DNA of 44,130 nt from Chloroflexota bacterium (GCA_012798065.1 JAAZNW010000041.1:1-44130); one strand, 5' to 3'. Shown: positions 24,961 through 33,652, counted from the first letter of the stretch. Numbers and translations: made by a program. Notes: generated from the sequence alone by a model not told the origin.

Positions 24961-25956
24961 ATGAACACAATGAACGAACCGGTGAAAAGTATCAAAAAGA
25001 TCGCCGTAATGACCTCTGGAGGTGATGCCCCGGGGATGAACCCTTTCATCCGCGCCGTTGTACGCACCGCCTATGCCAACAACATTACCGTCCTGGGGGT
25101 TGAACGTGGTTACGAAGGACTTATTCAAGGCAAGTTCCGCGAGTTGAGAATCCGCGAAGTGGGCGGTATTCTTCAGCGAGGGGGAACCATTCTTCAAACC
25201 GCGCGCTGCACAGAGTTTCGTGAAGCCGGCAGTCAGCGAGAAGCCCTCCGTCACATCAATAACGCTGAGATAGACGCGCTCGTCGTCGCCGGCGGAGACG
25301 GCTCGCTGACCGGCGCGCTAAAACTGGCGCAGAAGGGAGTGCCGGTCATCGGCGTGCCGGCGAGCATCGATAACGACATTTACGGCACCGACATGTGTAT
25401 CGGCGTCGATACCGCGCTCAACACCATCGTAGATGCCATCGACAAACTGCGCGATACCGCCTCATCTCACAACCGCGCCTTTCTGGTTGAGACAATGGGG
25501 CGCACCTCCGGGTACCTGGCGGTGCAGGCAGGAATCATCACCGGCGCTGAACTGGTGCTCATCCCTGAGCATAAAACACCTCCCCGGGAGGTCGCACAAG
25601 CCATTGAAGAAGCCTACCGTCGAGGGAAGACCCATGCCATCGTGGTTGTGGCTGAAGGTTACAAGCCGCCTACCACGGAGCTCGGCGCCATGATCGACGC
25701 CATGGATATCGGTTTTACAACTCGGGTCACCATACTTGGGCATGTGCAGCGCGGCGGCAAGCCCACCGCCTTTGACCGTATGCTGGCCACGCGCTTTGGG
25801 GTTAAAGCGGTTCAGTTCCTTTTGGAAGGCAAGAGCGCGGTGATGACCGCTTTATCGGGCCGCGAGATCATACCTCTTCCAATGGAAGAGGTCATAAACC
25901 ACAAAAAGGTCATCGCCAATGATTACATTGAGATGGCCAGTATGCTGGCAAGATGA
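24961..25956 (+). CDS. pfkA: 6-phosphofructokinase
   Basis: 331 residues. MTSGGDAPGMNPFIRAVVR (phosphate-binding N-terminus), AGGDGSLTGA (catalytic nucleotide loop), PASIDNDIYGTD (substrate-binding aspartates) and VETMGRTSGYLA are all present. GGDGS, with Gly where PPi-dependent enzymes carry Asp (GGDDS/T), points to ATP as phosphoryl donor. It phosphorylates fructose 6-phosphate in glycolysis. The frame extends upstream to a TTG inside dnaE, but the ATG at 24961 (or 24970) gives a natural N-terminus. The ten-base gap indicates co-transcription with dnaE, an unusual pairing also known from some Gram-positive genomes. Confidence 0.95.
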   Translation: MNTMNEPVKSIKKIAVMTSGGDAPGMNPFIRAVVRTAYANNITVLGVERGYEGLIQGKFRELRIREVGGILQRGGTILQTARCTEFREAGSQREALRHINNAEIDALVVAGGDGSLTGALKLAQKGVPVIGVPASIDNDIYGTDMCIGVDTALNTIVDAIDKLRDTASSHNRAFLVETMGRTSGYLAVQAGIITGAELVLIPEHKTPPREVAQAIEEAYRRGKTHAIVVVAEGYKPPTTELGAMIDAMDIGFTTRVTILGHVQRGGKPTAFDRMLATRFGVKAVQFLLEGKSAVMTALSGREIIPLPMEEVINHKKVIANDYIEMASMLAR

Positions 25957-25979
25957 CCTCGCTGCGCTCCTGAGAACGG

Positions 25980-26732
25980 TTATTTTTTATCCGTTTTCTT
26001 CCCCACTGTCGCCAGGTAAACCACGAACATCTCCTCGCCGTCCAGCCCGAGCGTGTTGTTGAGCAGTTCATCATCAAAAGCGGCGATGGGGCAAATACCG
26101 CAGCCCAGCTGCTCCGCGCCCAACGCCAGGTTCTGACAAACATGACCGGCATCGAGATGCAGATAGCGGTAACCACGCTCGACGTAACGCCAGAACATGC
26201 GCTCCACCACCGCCGCCCAAATGAAAGCCGCGGCGCTGCCAGTGAGCTGCGGCTGGTCAATGCAGGCGTGCGCGATGCTCCCCGCGATATCAGCGGCTGT
26301 TTCCAATCTCAGTAATCCGTGTTCGATTGCCTGGTAGCGATACAAGCCGGGGGTTAATCCCGCCACCCGGTTAATCAGCAGGTAGGTCTCGAAAGCGTGA
26401 CGCGCGCCAGCAGAAGGCACGTTGCGCGCAGTAGAGGGTCTGGCAGAAACACGTTTGACCCCCTGTGATACCCACAACAGGTAGGTGAGTTCTGCGAGCG
26501 ATAGAGGTGTTTCAGCATAAGCCCGGATGCTGCGCCGGGCTTCAATTGCCGCTCTCAATTCCATGGGAGCCAGCACCAGGTCAGCTGGTCTCGGCAGCGG
26601 CAGCAACTGCGCGCCGTCAGGCAGCGCCAGCTCGAGCGGCGGCTGCGGTACCACTCCGCTATTCTGTGGTGAGGGGCTGATATTGGCGTAACGAGTTTTC
26701 ACCATGAATTCATGACCGCTATTGTTTTTCAT
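25980..26732 (-). CDS. SagB-type FMN nitroreductase/dehydrogenase
   Basis: 250 residues. RRSIRAYAETPLSLAELTYLLW (about 67-88) and RNVPSAGARHAFETYLLI (about 103-120) are the FMN-binding start of the SagB/ThcOx nitroreductase group; DAGHVCQNLALGAEQLGCGICPIAAFDD and a C-terminal YLATVGK close the fold. SagB-type enzymes oxidise azolines in peptide antibiotics, but many stand-alone homologues have unknown substrates. No cyclodehydratase, YcaO or precursor peptide gene is nearby. The start overlaps the end of murJ by 14 bases, with AGGAG six bases before the ATG. Confidence 0.88.
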   Translation of the reverse strand: MKNNSGHEFMVKTRYANISPSPQNSGVVPQPPLELALPDGAQLLPLPRPADLVLAPMELRAAIEARRSIRAYAETPLSLAELTYLLWVSQGVKRVSARPSTARNVPSAGARHAFETYLLINRVAGLTPGLYRYQAIEHGLLRLETAADIAGSIAHACIDQPQLTGSAAAFIWAAVVERMFWRYVERGYRYLHLDAGHVCQNLALGAEQLGCGICPIAAFDDELLNNTLGLDGEEMFVVYLATVGKKTDKK

Positions 26733-28338
26733 CTGATTCTCCTGATGTTCTTTTCAACAATCTTCGTTTTGTTCCAACCCACGCCAGCTTCAGCTCAGGT
26801 ACGCGCAACAACGCAAGCATCAGCACATAAACCAGTGCACCCACGAGCATACCACCCAGGGCGACCAACCACGCGGAAGCGCCAGCGGTGGCGCGCATCC
26901 AGCCCCACAGCGCCAGCGTCATCACACCTGCCGCGGCGAGCGCTTTTACCAGACCATTAAGCACATGCCTTCCTTCTAACCCTGTAAGCCGGCGGCGCAT
27001 AAAAATCAATAACGCGCCCATTTCCAGAAAGGTGGCGATGGAGTTTGCCAGCGCCAATCCGCCGTGCGGCATCCAACCCCAGGTGTTGAACAGCCGGCTT
27101 AACCCAATGCTTAACCCCACGTTAAGGCTCATCGCTGCCACGCCCACCCCCACAGGTGTTTTGGTATCATGCAGCGCATAAAACGCGCGTGAAACGATTT
27201 CTACCACTGAATGCCCCACCAGCCCGGTGGCGTACCACAGTAAAGCCCACGCCACCAGCTGCGTGGATGACGCATCAAACTCGCCGCGTTGGAAAATAAT
27301 CGTTACCAGCGGCGCGCGCAACAGGATCAACCCGATAGAAGCGGGCAGTGCCAGCAACAGCAGCCCTCGCAGCAGCGCAGCCAGCGAATTGCGCATTTCT
27401 TCCAGTTTTCCGGCTGCCGCTTGCGCTGAGAAGGCGGGCAGCGCGGCGATGGCGATCGCCTGGGCGATGGCTGCCTCAGGGATCATCATCAATGAAAAGC
27501 CCACCGCCAGCGCCGTCACGCTGCCCAGCGGCTGCAAGGATGCCAGGCGGGTGTTCACCAGAAAGTTCAGCTGCACAAATGCTACGCCTAACACACGGGG
27601 TCCCATCAGCCGCGCCACCTCGCGTACATCGGGCAGCCTGATGCCAAAAGTTGGCGTGTACTTCAGGCCTGGCAGCTTCAGCAGCGCCGGCATTTGAATC
27701 AGCCCATGCATCAGCGCTCCGCCAACCACGCCCAGCGCCAGGCCATATACGCCCAACGATGGGGCCAGCAGCAGCACCCCCAGGATCTTGCCGATGGAAT
27801 ACATCATCGGCGCCAGCGCCGGCCATAAAAAGCTGCGGTGACTGTTGAGAATACCCATCCCCAGCCCGCTTAAACCGAAGATGACCGGCGCGATCATCTG
27901 GATGCGCACCAGGTCAACGGTCAGCGCGAACTTGACCGGGTCAGCGGCAAAACCGGGCGCCAGGATACGCTGCACCACCCAGGGAGTAAAGAGAGCGATG
28001 AGCACCCCCAGCACAATAAAGATGACCGTGATGATATTGGCAATGGCAGAAGCCAGCAGCCAGGCTTTTGAGCGTTCGCCGCGCGTGAGCAGCGTGGTGA
28101 ACGTGGGGATGAAAGCGGATGCCAGCGCTCCGCCGGCAATTAACTGGTAAAGGATGTCAGGTAGCCGGTTGGAGGCGTTAAAGGCTTCATTTTGGATCCC
28201 TGTGCCAAAAGCACGGGTGATGAGAATGGATGAAAGCAAGCTGAACACCTGCCCCAGCAGGATAGCCAGCATCACCGTGCCTGCGTCGCGGGCGATACGG
28301 CGATTTTCGGTATTACCCGGTAATGTCGCAGCATCCAT
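26719..28338 (-). CDS. murJ: Lipid II flippase MurJ
   Basis: 539 residues with about 14 membrane helices. The MVF/MurJ signature is clear: RDAGTVMLAILLGQVFSLLSSILITRAFGTG at the N-terminus, PDILYQLIAGGALASAFIPTF, and FYALHDTKTPVGVG in the second half with the conserved charged residues. It flips lipid II outward for peptidoglycan synthesis, so the organism should have a murein wall. The frame extends further upstream, but the ATG at 28338 lies seven bases after a perfect TATAAT, and none of the upstream starts has a ribosome binding site. The SagB-type gene overlaps its 3' end. Confidence 0.95.
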   Translation of the reverse strand: MDAATLPGNTENRRIARDAGTVMLAILLGQVFSLLSSILITRAFGTGIQNEAFNASNRLPDILYQLIAGGALASAFIPTFTTLLTRGERSKAWLLASAIANIITVIFIVLGVLIALFTPWVVQRILAPGFAADPVKFALTVDLVRIQMIAPVIFGLSGLGMGILNSHRSFLWPALAPMMYSIGKILGVLLLAPSLGVYGLALGVVGGALMHGLIQMPALLKLPGLKYTPTFGIRLPDVREVARLMGPRVLGVAFVQLNFLVNTRLASLQPLGSVTALAVGFSLMMIPEAAIAQAIAIAALPAFSAQAAAGKLEEMRNSLAALLRGLLLLALPASIGLILLRAPLVTIIFQRGEFDASSTQLVAWALLWYATGLVGHSVVEIVSRAFYALHDTKTPVGVGVAAMSLNVGLSIGLSRLFNTWGWMPHGGLALANSIATFLEMGALLIFMRRRLTGLEGRHVLNGLVKALAAAGVMTLALWGWMRATAGASAWLVALGGMLVGALVYVLMLALLRVPELKLAWVGTKRRLLKRTSGESDEKQ

Positions 28339-28345
28339 ATAACGC

Positions 28346-28351
28346 ATTATA
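28346..28351 (-). promoter_or_regulatory. -10 box placed directly before murJ
   Basis: Perfect TATAAT on the minus strand, seven bases before the ATG at 28338. No ribosome binding site lies between them. No clear -35. Confidence 0.5.
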
Positions 28352-28472
28352 ACCCTATGTCCGGCTTGGCCATTCGGATATGTCTTTCTTTCATCACACA
28401 TGGCGCACAAGCGTGGTTAGAATGATATACTTCCCCTGTAATTCACACACCATGCTACGAAAGGACAAACCC

Positions 28473-29222
28473 ATGGAACCCCAAAAGGAACCCCAACCCC
28501 AGGATAGCCCTGAAACCACAGAACCTTTACCGGGTTTTGAACCCGCCACCCAAGGAACCTCATCTTCACAGGAGGCAACCGCTGAACCTGTACCAGAGGT
28601 GAAAGACAAACCTGTTCTTTCGCCTTCTCAGCCGGTTAAAAAGAGCTTTTGGCAAAAAGTTTTGCCCTGGGTGATTGTGGCGCTTGTTTTCTACGTTGGC
28701 GGGCTGGCAACACTCTTCTTTGCGGTTTACCAGCCAGCCAAGCAAGCCGCTGCAGCCGCGGCGGCCAGCGCTGAAAAAGAAATCACATCGCTGAACAGCC
28801 AGGTATCGCAGCTTGAACTGCAGAATTCCCAGGTACAACAAGAGCTGGAGACCACGCGCGCCAACCTGGTGGATACGCAGGATGAGTTAACCACTGCGCA
28901 GGCAACCATTGAAAAACAACTGGCTGAAGTTGCCAACGCCAATATCAAACGGCTGGCTTACAAGTTGATGGGCAACATCAACACCGCCCGCGCGGCGCTG
29001 GAGAAGGGCGATACGAATTCGGCGCGCCAGGCGTTGAACTTTGCCAGTAAAGACCTGAGCGATTTGCAAGTGGCCGGGTTGACGCCAGAAGCCCTCTCGG
29101 GTTTCTCTAACTGGCTGAATGAAGCAGTTGCGAACCTCGAAGAAACCACGCTTCAAAAATCGCGCGCCGCCCTGGATATGCTGTATACCAACCTGTTATT
29201 GCTGGTTGACAACCTTCCCTGA
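28473..29222 (+). CDS. Single-span membrane protein with periplasmic or extracellular coiled coil
   Basis: 249 residues. Residues 1-55 are Pro/Glu-rich and disordered, with PLPGFEPATQG and PVPEVKDKP. One membrane helix follows (about 63-85, WVIVALVFYVGGLATLFFAVY). Residues 90-150 form an Ala-rich coiled coil (EKEITSLNSQVSQLELQNSQVQQELETTRANL is its core pattern). A helical C-terminal domain ends at 249. I do not know the function; a scaffold is plausible. GAAAGGA is eight bases before the ATG at 28473. The frame is open to 28380, but that part looks non-coding. It ends at a strong terminator. Confidence 0.8.
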   Translation: MEPQKEPQPQDSPETTEPLPGFEPATQGTSSSQEATAEPVPEVKDKPVLSPSQPVKKSFWQKVLPWVIVALVFYVGGLATLFFAVYQPAKQAAAAAAASAEKEITSLNSQVSQLELQNSQVQQELETTRANLVDTQDELTTAQATIEKQLAEVANANIKRLAYKLMGNINTARAALEKGDTNSARQALNFASKDLSDLQVAGLTPEALSGFSNWLNEAVANLEETTLQKSRAALDMLYTNLLLLVDNLP

Positions 29223-29235
29223 CCTTATCAATAAA

Positions 29236-29272
29236 AACAGCCGCGGTGTTCATCTCCAACACCGCGGCTGTT
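29236..29272. terminator. Strong bidirectional terminator
   Basis: Perfect 15-bp stem: AACAGCCGCGGTGTT (29236-29250), seven-base loop, AACACCGCGGCTGTT (29258-29272). An A run lies before it and ATTTTT after it, so it can stop the convergent gene on each side. Confidence 0.93.
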
Positions 29273-29285
29273 ATTTTTCACTTTT

Positions 29286-30035
29286 TTACTTTTCCAGCGC
29301 CTGATCCAGCACTTTCTGCAACACTTCGGCGTTGCTGGCGGTCATGCCCATCGCGAAACTACCCACTACCAGGCTCTGCATCGATTTTGGCAGGTGGCTC
29401 TTAAAGCGCGAGATGTTCTCATCCGTTCCACCGAGCATAATCCGCCGAACCCGTTTGCTCTCAAAAAACCTGGCCGCTGTTTCAGCCACTTCACGTTGGT
29501 TGCGGTCAATGGTCTCACGCACCGCGCGCCCGCCATCCAACGCCCCGCCGCGCAAGCCGTGCGCCGAAGAAGCGCCGCCCGCTTTCACTTGCTTAACCTG
29601 GTCGCCCAAAAACCCCTGCTGCTCCACCAATTCTCCCATGTGAAAATGAAAAAGCCTGGCGCCTTGTTTATCCACCAGGATCACCCCCAGGTTGCTGTAA
29701 TCCTGCAGCAGGTCTTCCAGCGGCGCTACCGCCGCTTTTGAACCGATCTGAATAAAATCTTTCACCGGTACAGCCAGCGGGATGGCGTGAAAAAAGCCGG
29801 CCGGCGCGCACGAAAAAACTGCCACCGAGCGGCCTGACCAGTCGTAAGTGTAATTGAAGAACTTTTCAATGACTTCGGCATCTTCTTTGAGGGAAATATC
29901 TTTAATCATGTTGCGCAGTCGAAGCCGGTGTGTTTCCGCGTTACCACGGCTTGGTTCGGTGTTCAAATACAGGCTGATGACCGGGTAATCGGCTGAAAAA
30001 TCTTGGATCTTTCGCAGACTGGACTCTGTGAACAT
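29286..30035 (-). CDS. eRF1-like protein (baeRF/VLRF1-type release-factor fold) with altered GGQ
   Basis: 249 residues. Early segments (VISLYLNTEPSRG, HRLRLRNMIKDI) match the N-terminal part of bacterial eRF1-like proteins, and AVRETIDRNQREVAETAARFFESKRVRRIMLGGTDENI (about 171-208) is the middle-domain helix-plus-strand typical of archaeal and eukaryotic release factors. In those proteins the loop before it carries Gly-Gly-Gln, which attacks peptidyl-tRNA; here the aligned residues are Gly163-Gly164-Ala165. So it may bind ribosomes without hydrolysis, or use another residue. Strong AGGAGG before the ATG. It lies 43 bases after htrA, possibly in the dnaJ-htrA unit, which would link it to protein quality control. 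Confidence 0.75.
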   Translation of the reverse strand: MFTESSLRKIQDFSADYPVISLYLNTEPSRGNAETHRLRLRNMIKDISLKEDAEVIEKFFNYTYDWSGRSVAVFSCAPAGFFHAIPLAVPVKDFIQIGSKAAVAPLEDLLQDYSNLGVILVDKQGARLFHFHMGELVEQQGFLGDQVKQVKAGGASSAHGLRGGALDGGRAVRETIDRNQREVAETAARFFESKRVRRIMLGGTDENISRFKSHLPKSMQSLVVGSFAMGMTASNAEVLQKVLDQALEK

Positions 30036-30078
30036 TGATACCTCCTCTTAAGTTTTTTATATGACCAGCAGTTCGTTG

Positions 30079-31251
30079 TTATCGCGAACCCAGGGTGAGT
30101 GGAACCTCCATTTCACGATCGTTGCGGATGATGGTTAGAACGATCACATCTCCTGGTGATTTGTTCTTGAAGATATAGCTGATAAGGTCGCCGTATATAT
30201 TCACCGGCAAGCCGTCTACAGCGGTGATAATATCTCCCCCGCTGTAAAATCCCTGCACATCCGTCGCCTGGGTGCCGCCGACCAACCCCGCCCGGTCAGC
30301 CGGGCCTCCCGGGGTGACACTGACCACATAAACCCCTGAAGTGACCGTATGACTGATCTTTTTCCACATGCTCAACGTTAGTTCGTTGGATGAGCTTGAA
30401 ATACCCATCAACGGATAATCATACGAACCCTTACTGATCAGAATCGGCACCACGCGTTTGACGATATTGATCGAAACTGCGTAACCGATACCGGTGTTCA
30501 CCGCCCCTCCTTCAAGGGTGGTGCCTGAGGTGCGGATGGCGCGGTTGATGCCCACCACCTGACCCGCCAGGTTTAGTAACGGTCCTCCCGAATTACCGGG
30601 GTTGATCGCCGCGTCCGTTTGAATAAGGTCGCCGGCTGTGTATGAAGTGAAATCTTCCGTAGTGCGTAATGAATCAAGAATGCGCCCCTTGGCGCTCACC
30701 ACTCCGAGGGTCATGGTGCTGGTAAGCCGGTACGGGTTACCAATAGCCACAACCATTTGTCCCACTTTTAACTGGTCTGAATCTCCAAGAGGTAGTGGCA
30801 CCAGTTCAGCAGCGGGCATATCCACGTGGACAACCGCGATGTCAGAATCGACATCCGTGGCGATCACATCCCCATAGATCTTTTTACCGCTGGCGAAATC
30901 CACTTCAATCGTCTCAGCGTCTTTCACCACGTGGTAATTGGTGAGGATATGTCCTTCGTAATCATACACAAATCCCGAACCGCTTCCCTCCCCTTGTCTG
31001 GTGGTAGCGATGATGGTTACCACGCCAGGGTTTACCCTTTCGTAAAGGGTGGTTAACACCTGGTCAACATTGGCGAGGTCTTCCGCGTTTACGAAAATAG
31101 GCGGCACATTTGGTGCAACAATTTCTGGCACCTTGGTGACGACGTTCTCTAACACGTCTGAAGGGTTCCAATTCTGACTGGGAATGAACACACACGCCAT
31201 CAGCACCATCAATAAAAGCAACGCAATGGTCACGATAACAGGTTTTCTCAT
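30079..31251 (-). CDS. HtrA/Deg-type serine protease with PDZ domain
   Basis: 390 residues. The N-terminus is a membrane signal (VIVTIALLLLMVLMAC) whose end LMAC resembles a lipobox, so it may be a lipoprotein. The trypsin-like domain has the triad: His in HILTNYHVVKD, Asp in VDSDIAVVHV, Ser in NPGNSGGPLLN. A single PDZ domain follows (about 285-385, GVYVVSVTPGGPADRAGLVGG). It should cleave damaged proteins outside the membrane. AAGGTGAT precedes the ATG. It lies 18 bases after dnaJ and is transcribed with it. Confidence 0.93.
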   Translation of the reverse strand: MRKPVIVTIALLLLMVLMACVFIPSQNWNPSDVLENVVTKVPEIVAPNVPPIFVNAEDLANVDQVLTTLYERVNPGVVTIIATTRQGEGSGSGFVYDYEGHILTNYHVVKDAETIEVDFASGKKIYGDVIATDVDSDIAVVHVDMPAAELVPLPLGDSDQLKVGQMVVAIGNPYRLTSTMTLGVVSAKGRILDSLRTTEDFTSYTAGDLIQTDAAINPGNSGGPLLNLAGQVVGINRAIRTSGTTLEGGAVNTGIGYAVSINIVKRVVPILISKGSYDYPLMGISSSSNELTLSMWKKISHTVTSGVYVVSVTPGGPADRAGLVGGTQATDVQGFYSGGDIITAVDGLPVNIYGDLISYIFKNKSPGDVIVLTIIRNDREMEVPLTLGSR

Positions 31252-31269
31252 TCGATCACCTTCTTATTT

Positions 31270-32208
31270 CTAGGAATGCTTCCGCAGTTGTTCAAACAGC
31301 TTCCGCTGTTCATCGGTTAATTTCTTAGGCAGTTCCACTTTCACCTGCACGTAAAGGTTGCCATAAGTCTGTGAAGACTTCAGCACCGGCATACCCCTGC
31401 CGCTCAGGCGGAATTTTTGGCCCGGCTGAGTGCCCGAGGGGATGGTGAGCACCACATCTCCAGAAAGTGTGCCCACTGTTACCGTACCGCCCAGCACAGC
31501 GGTGAGGTAATCAATTTTCACTTCCGTCGTCAGGTCAGACCCGCTGATTTTAAAGCGCGCGTGCGGCAACAGCTCAATCACCAGATAAATGTCAGAGCCT
31601 CGACCGTAGGCATCCGCTGGTCCGGCGCCCGCCACACGCACTTTTGTGCCGGTACGGGCTCCCGCTGGAATTTTCACTTCAATGCGCCGTTCATTGATCT
31701 GGAGAATACGCTGAGTGCCACGGTAGGCTTCTTCCAGGGTGATTTGAACTTTTTGCTCGTAGTTAGCCGTCCGGCGCGCCTGCGTAGACTGTTGAGTGCC
31801 AGGTTGGCGGGTTGGCTGCCGCCCACTTACCGGCATGCCGCCGAAAATCACCCTGAAAAAATCGGAAAAACCACCAAAGATATCGCCAAAGTCCTCCGGG
31901 TTCACCTGCTGTGCGCGCCCGCCCTGGTTGGTGTACCACTCGTTCCAGTTGAAGTTGCCTGGGTTTCCGCCGCCTTGCTGCCATTGTTGGTATGAACTGC
32001 CCAGCTGATCATACCGCTCGCGTTTCTTGGGGTCACTTAGCACTTCGTAGGCTTCGTTGATTTCTTTGAATTTTTCTTCCGCTTGCTTGTTATCCTTATT
32101 TCTATCAGGATGATACTTCATAGCCAGCTTGCGAAAAGATTTCTTGATGTCTTCCGGGGTGGCCTTGCGGTCAACGCCCAGAACCTGATAGTAATCCTTA
32201 TACTCCAT
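31270..32208 (-). CDS. DnaJ-class cochaperone without zinc fingers (CbpA type)
   Basis: 312 residues. The J domain (1-70) has [16 protein letters not shown] with the HPD motif that stimulates DnaK. A Gly/Gln/Asn-rich linker follows (about 70-115). There are no CxxCxGxG zinc repeats, so it is CbpA-like and not DnaJ proper. The two C-terminal beta domains have [14 protein letters not shown] and [21 protein letters not shown]. It begins a dnaJ-htrA unit. No ribosome binding site is seen before the ATG; a TTGACT/TACAAT promoter predicts RNA starting at the ATG itself. Confidence 0.93.
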   Translation of the reverse strand: MEYKDYYQVLGVDRKATPEDIKKSFRKLAMKYHPDRNKDNKQAEEKFKEINEAYEVLSDPKKRERYDQLGSSYQQWQQGGGNPGNFNWNEWYTNQGGRAQQVNPEDFGDIFGGFSDFFRVIFGGMPVSGRQPTRQPGTQQSTQARRTANYEQKVQITLEEAYRGTQRILQINERRIEVKIPAGARTGTKVRVAGAGPADAYGRGSDIYLVIELLPHARFKISGSDLTTEVKIDYLTAVLGGTVTVGTLSGDVVLTIPSGTQPGQKFRLSGRGMPVLKSSQTYGNLYVQVKVELPKKLTDEQRKLFEQLRKHS

Positions 32209-32214
32209 AGTTTA

Positions 32215-32244
32215 ATTGTATTCTTTGTCGAAGATAAAAGTCAA
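32215..32244 (-). promoter_or_regulatory. dnaJ-htrA promoter predicting a leaderless mRNA
   Basis: TTGACT (32239-32244, 5/6), 18-base spacer, TACAAT (32215-32220, 5/6) on the minus strand, then six bases and the ATG. The expected start of RNA is the A of the start codon, the same geometry as for xseA. Confidence 0.7.
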
Positions 32245-32299
32245 TAGTTGCGAACCGGTCTCTAATAGAACGCTAATATTTGCTCTCTTGCACGCCAGG

Positions 32300-32722
32300 T
32301 CAGTTGCCCAATCGTTGAATAAATTCCCTCACCACCACAGGTGCGTCTTCTTCCACTAGATATGTCATCACGGATAAGCCAGGGCTGGTATTCCCCGTAA
32401 TGATTTTAGAGACACTCCTGCCCGCCTGGTAACAACACAACACCGGTTTACCCAGCGTTAATGCATAAGCGATCTCATACCCCACACCATGTGAAGGAGA
32501 AGACACTTCCGCTATCACTGCGTCGCATTCCCTCAACCACGCCATATCACGTTCATAAATCTCATTAGGGTCTGCCGTTTTTTCCATCTCGACCACTTCC
32601 GGCGCCGCGAGGTGCGCTGTTGGTACTTCGTAGCCCATGGAATCCAGCGCGCTCACAATTTTCTGATAAACGGATTCTTCAGACCGCCCACCGGTAATTG
32701 AACAAGAAAAATAAATCTTCAT
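32300..32722 (-). CDS. 2'-deoxynucleoside 5'-phosphate N-hydrolase-like protein (DNPH1/nucleoside deoxyribosyltransferase family)
   Basis: 140 residues. MKIYFSCSITGGR at the start, ERDMAWLRECDAVIAEVSSPSHGVGYEIAYAL (about 70-101) with the Asp and the catalytic Glu in GYEIAYAL, and PVLCCYQAG match the DNPH1/Rcl and nucleoside 2-deoxyribosyltransferase fold. It would split the glycosidic bond of (deoxy)nucleoside monophosphates, cleaning or salvaging nucleotides. The frame extends 11 codons further, but GGAG lies right before the ATG at 32722. Confidence 0.9.
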   Translation of the reverse strand: MKIYFSCSITGGRSEESVYQKIVSALDSMGYEVPTAHLAAPEVVEMEKTADPNEIYERDMAWLRECDAVIAEVSSPSHGVGYEIAYALTLGKPVLCCYQAGRSVSKIITGNTSPGLSVMTYLVEEDAPVVVREFIQRLGN

Positions 32723-32885
32723 CACCACTCCGTCTAATTGGCATAAGGATTGCAACGTAATTTATCCAGACGATAACCGTGTGGCGCGCGTCTTGACTGC
32801 CGCGGCACCCCCACACATATTATCACACCGCGCGTTTTAATGATGCTCACTACCCTGACACGCGGGAAGGATAAGGAGACGCAAG

Positions 32886-33524
32886 ATGAAAAAACGAATC
32901 CTCAGTTGGGTAATACTCCTGGTCATTGGCGCCCTGTTAATGACAGCGTGCGAACGCGCTGCCACCCGCGCCCCACGGGATACCACAAGAGCAAACGACG
33001 AAATTCCCTTTCCCGTATCCACCCAATCCCAAATTATGATCGATATTCTAGCGGCCACGCAAACGGCGCTGGCGGTTGAAGGCACAATCGACAGCGAAAA
33101 CCCCCAGGCCCTTGCCCAAGCACAACCCGCAGCTATGCCAACCCCCATGCCCCAGCCAGAAGAAGAGGAGCCCGAGCCTACCCCCGGCCTGCCATCCACC
33201 TACACCATTCAAAAAGATGAATTCTTGTTCTGCATCGCGCGACGCCTGAACGTCAATGCCAGCGAGTTCCTCGCCATCAACGGGTTGGGGGTTGATTACT
33301 ACGCCCAGGTAGGCGACCGGCTCACAATCCCACAGAGTGGTAAGCCTTTTGATGGACCCCGCGCGCTGCGCGCCCATCCTGTAGATTACACGGTTGTCGC
33401 CGGTGATTCCATCGGAAAAATCGCCTGCACTTTTGGTGATGTCAGCCCCGAAGCCATCTATAACGCCAATGGCCTGGAAGTGGGTTCTTCTTTGAAACCC
33501 GGTCAGGTGCTGCATATTCCCTGA
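32886..33524 (+). CDS. LysM-repeat lipoprotein
   Basis: 212 residues. A lipoprotein signal (KKRILSWVILLVIGALLMTAC, lipobox LMTAC at about 18-22) is followed by a disordered Pro/Glu/Thr-rich spacer (to about 105), then two LysM domains: TYTIQKDEFLFCIARRLNVNASEFLAINGL with DRLTIP, and DYTVVAGDSIGKIACTFG with GQVLHIP. LysM binds glycan chains such as peptidoglycan. There is no catalytic domain. Strong AAGGAG ribosome binding site. It ends at a good terminator, as a single-gene unit. Confidence 0.92.
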   Translation: MKKRILSWVILLVIGALLMTACERAATRAPRDTTRANDEIPFPVSTQSQIMIDILAATQTALAVEGTIDSENPQALAQAQPAAMPTPMPQPEEEEPEPTPGLPSTYTIQKDEFLFCIARRLNVNASEFLAINGLGVDYYAQVGDRLTIPQSGKPFDGPRALRAHPVDYTVVAGDSIGKIACTFGDVSPEAIYNANGLEVGSSLKPGQVLHIP

Positions 33525-33545
33525 TTTCCCCATCTGGTGATCCAC

Positions 33546-33576
33546 AAGGCTTTCCTGGTTTCAGGAAAGCCTTTTT
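33546..33576 (+). terminator. Intrinsic terminator after the LysM lipoprotein gene
   Basis: Perfect 12-bp stem AAGGCTTTCCTG / CAGGAAAGCCTT with a GTTT loop, followed by a T run. Confidence 0.92.
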
Positions 33577-33652
33577 CTTATTCTGTGCCATAATAATTAA
33601 GCGCGGTCACCCACACCATACCCAAATGATCCTTCTTACGAGGTCCAATCCG

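Noticed and set aside
25980-28338. murJ plus SagB-type gene as a peptide antibiotic or export cluster
   Set aside because: No precursor peptide, YcaO or cyclodehydratase gene, and murJ is a housekeeping flippase.
28380-28472. N-terminal extension of the coiled-coil membrane protein
   Set aside because: It lies over the divergent murJ promoter region, is unlike the rest of the protein, and lacks a ribosome binding site; GAAAGGA supports 28473.
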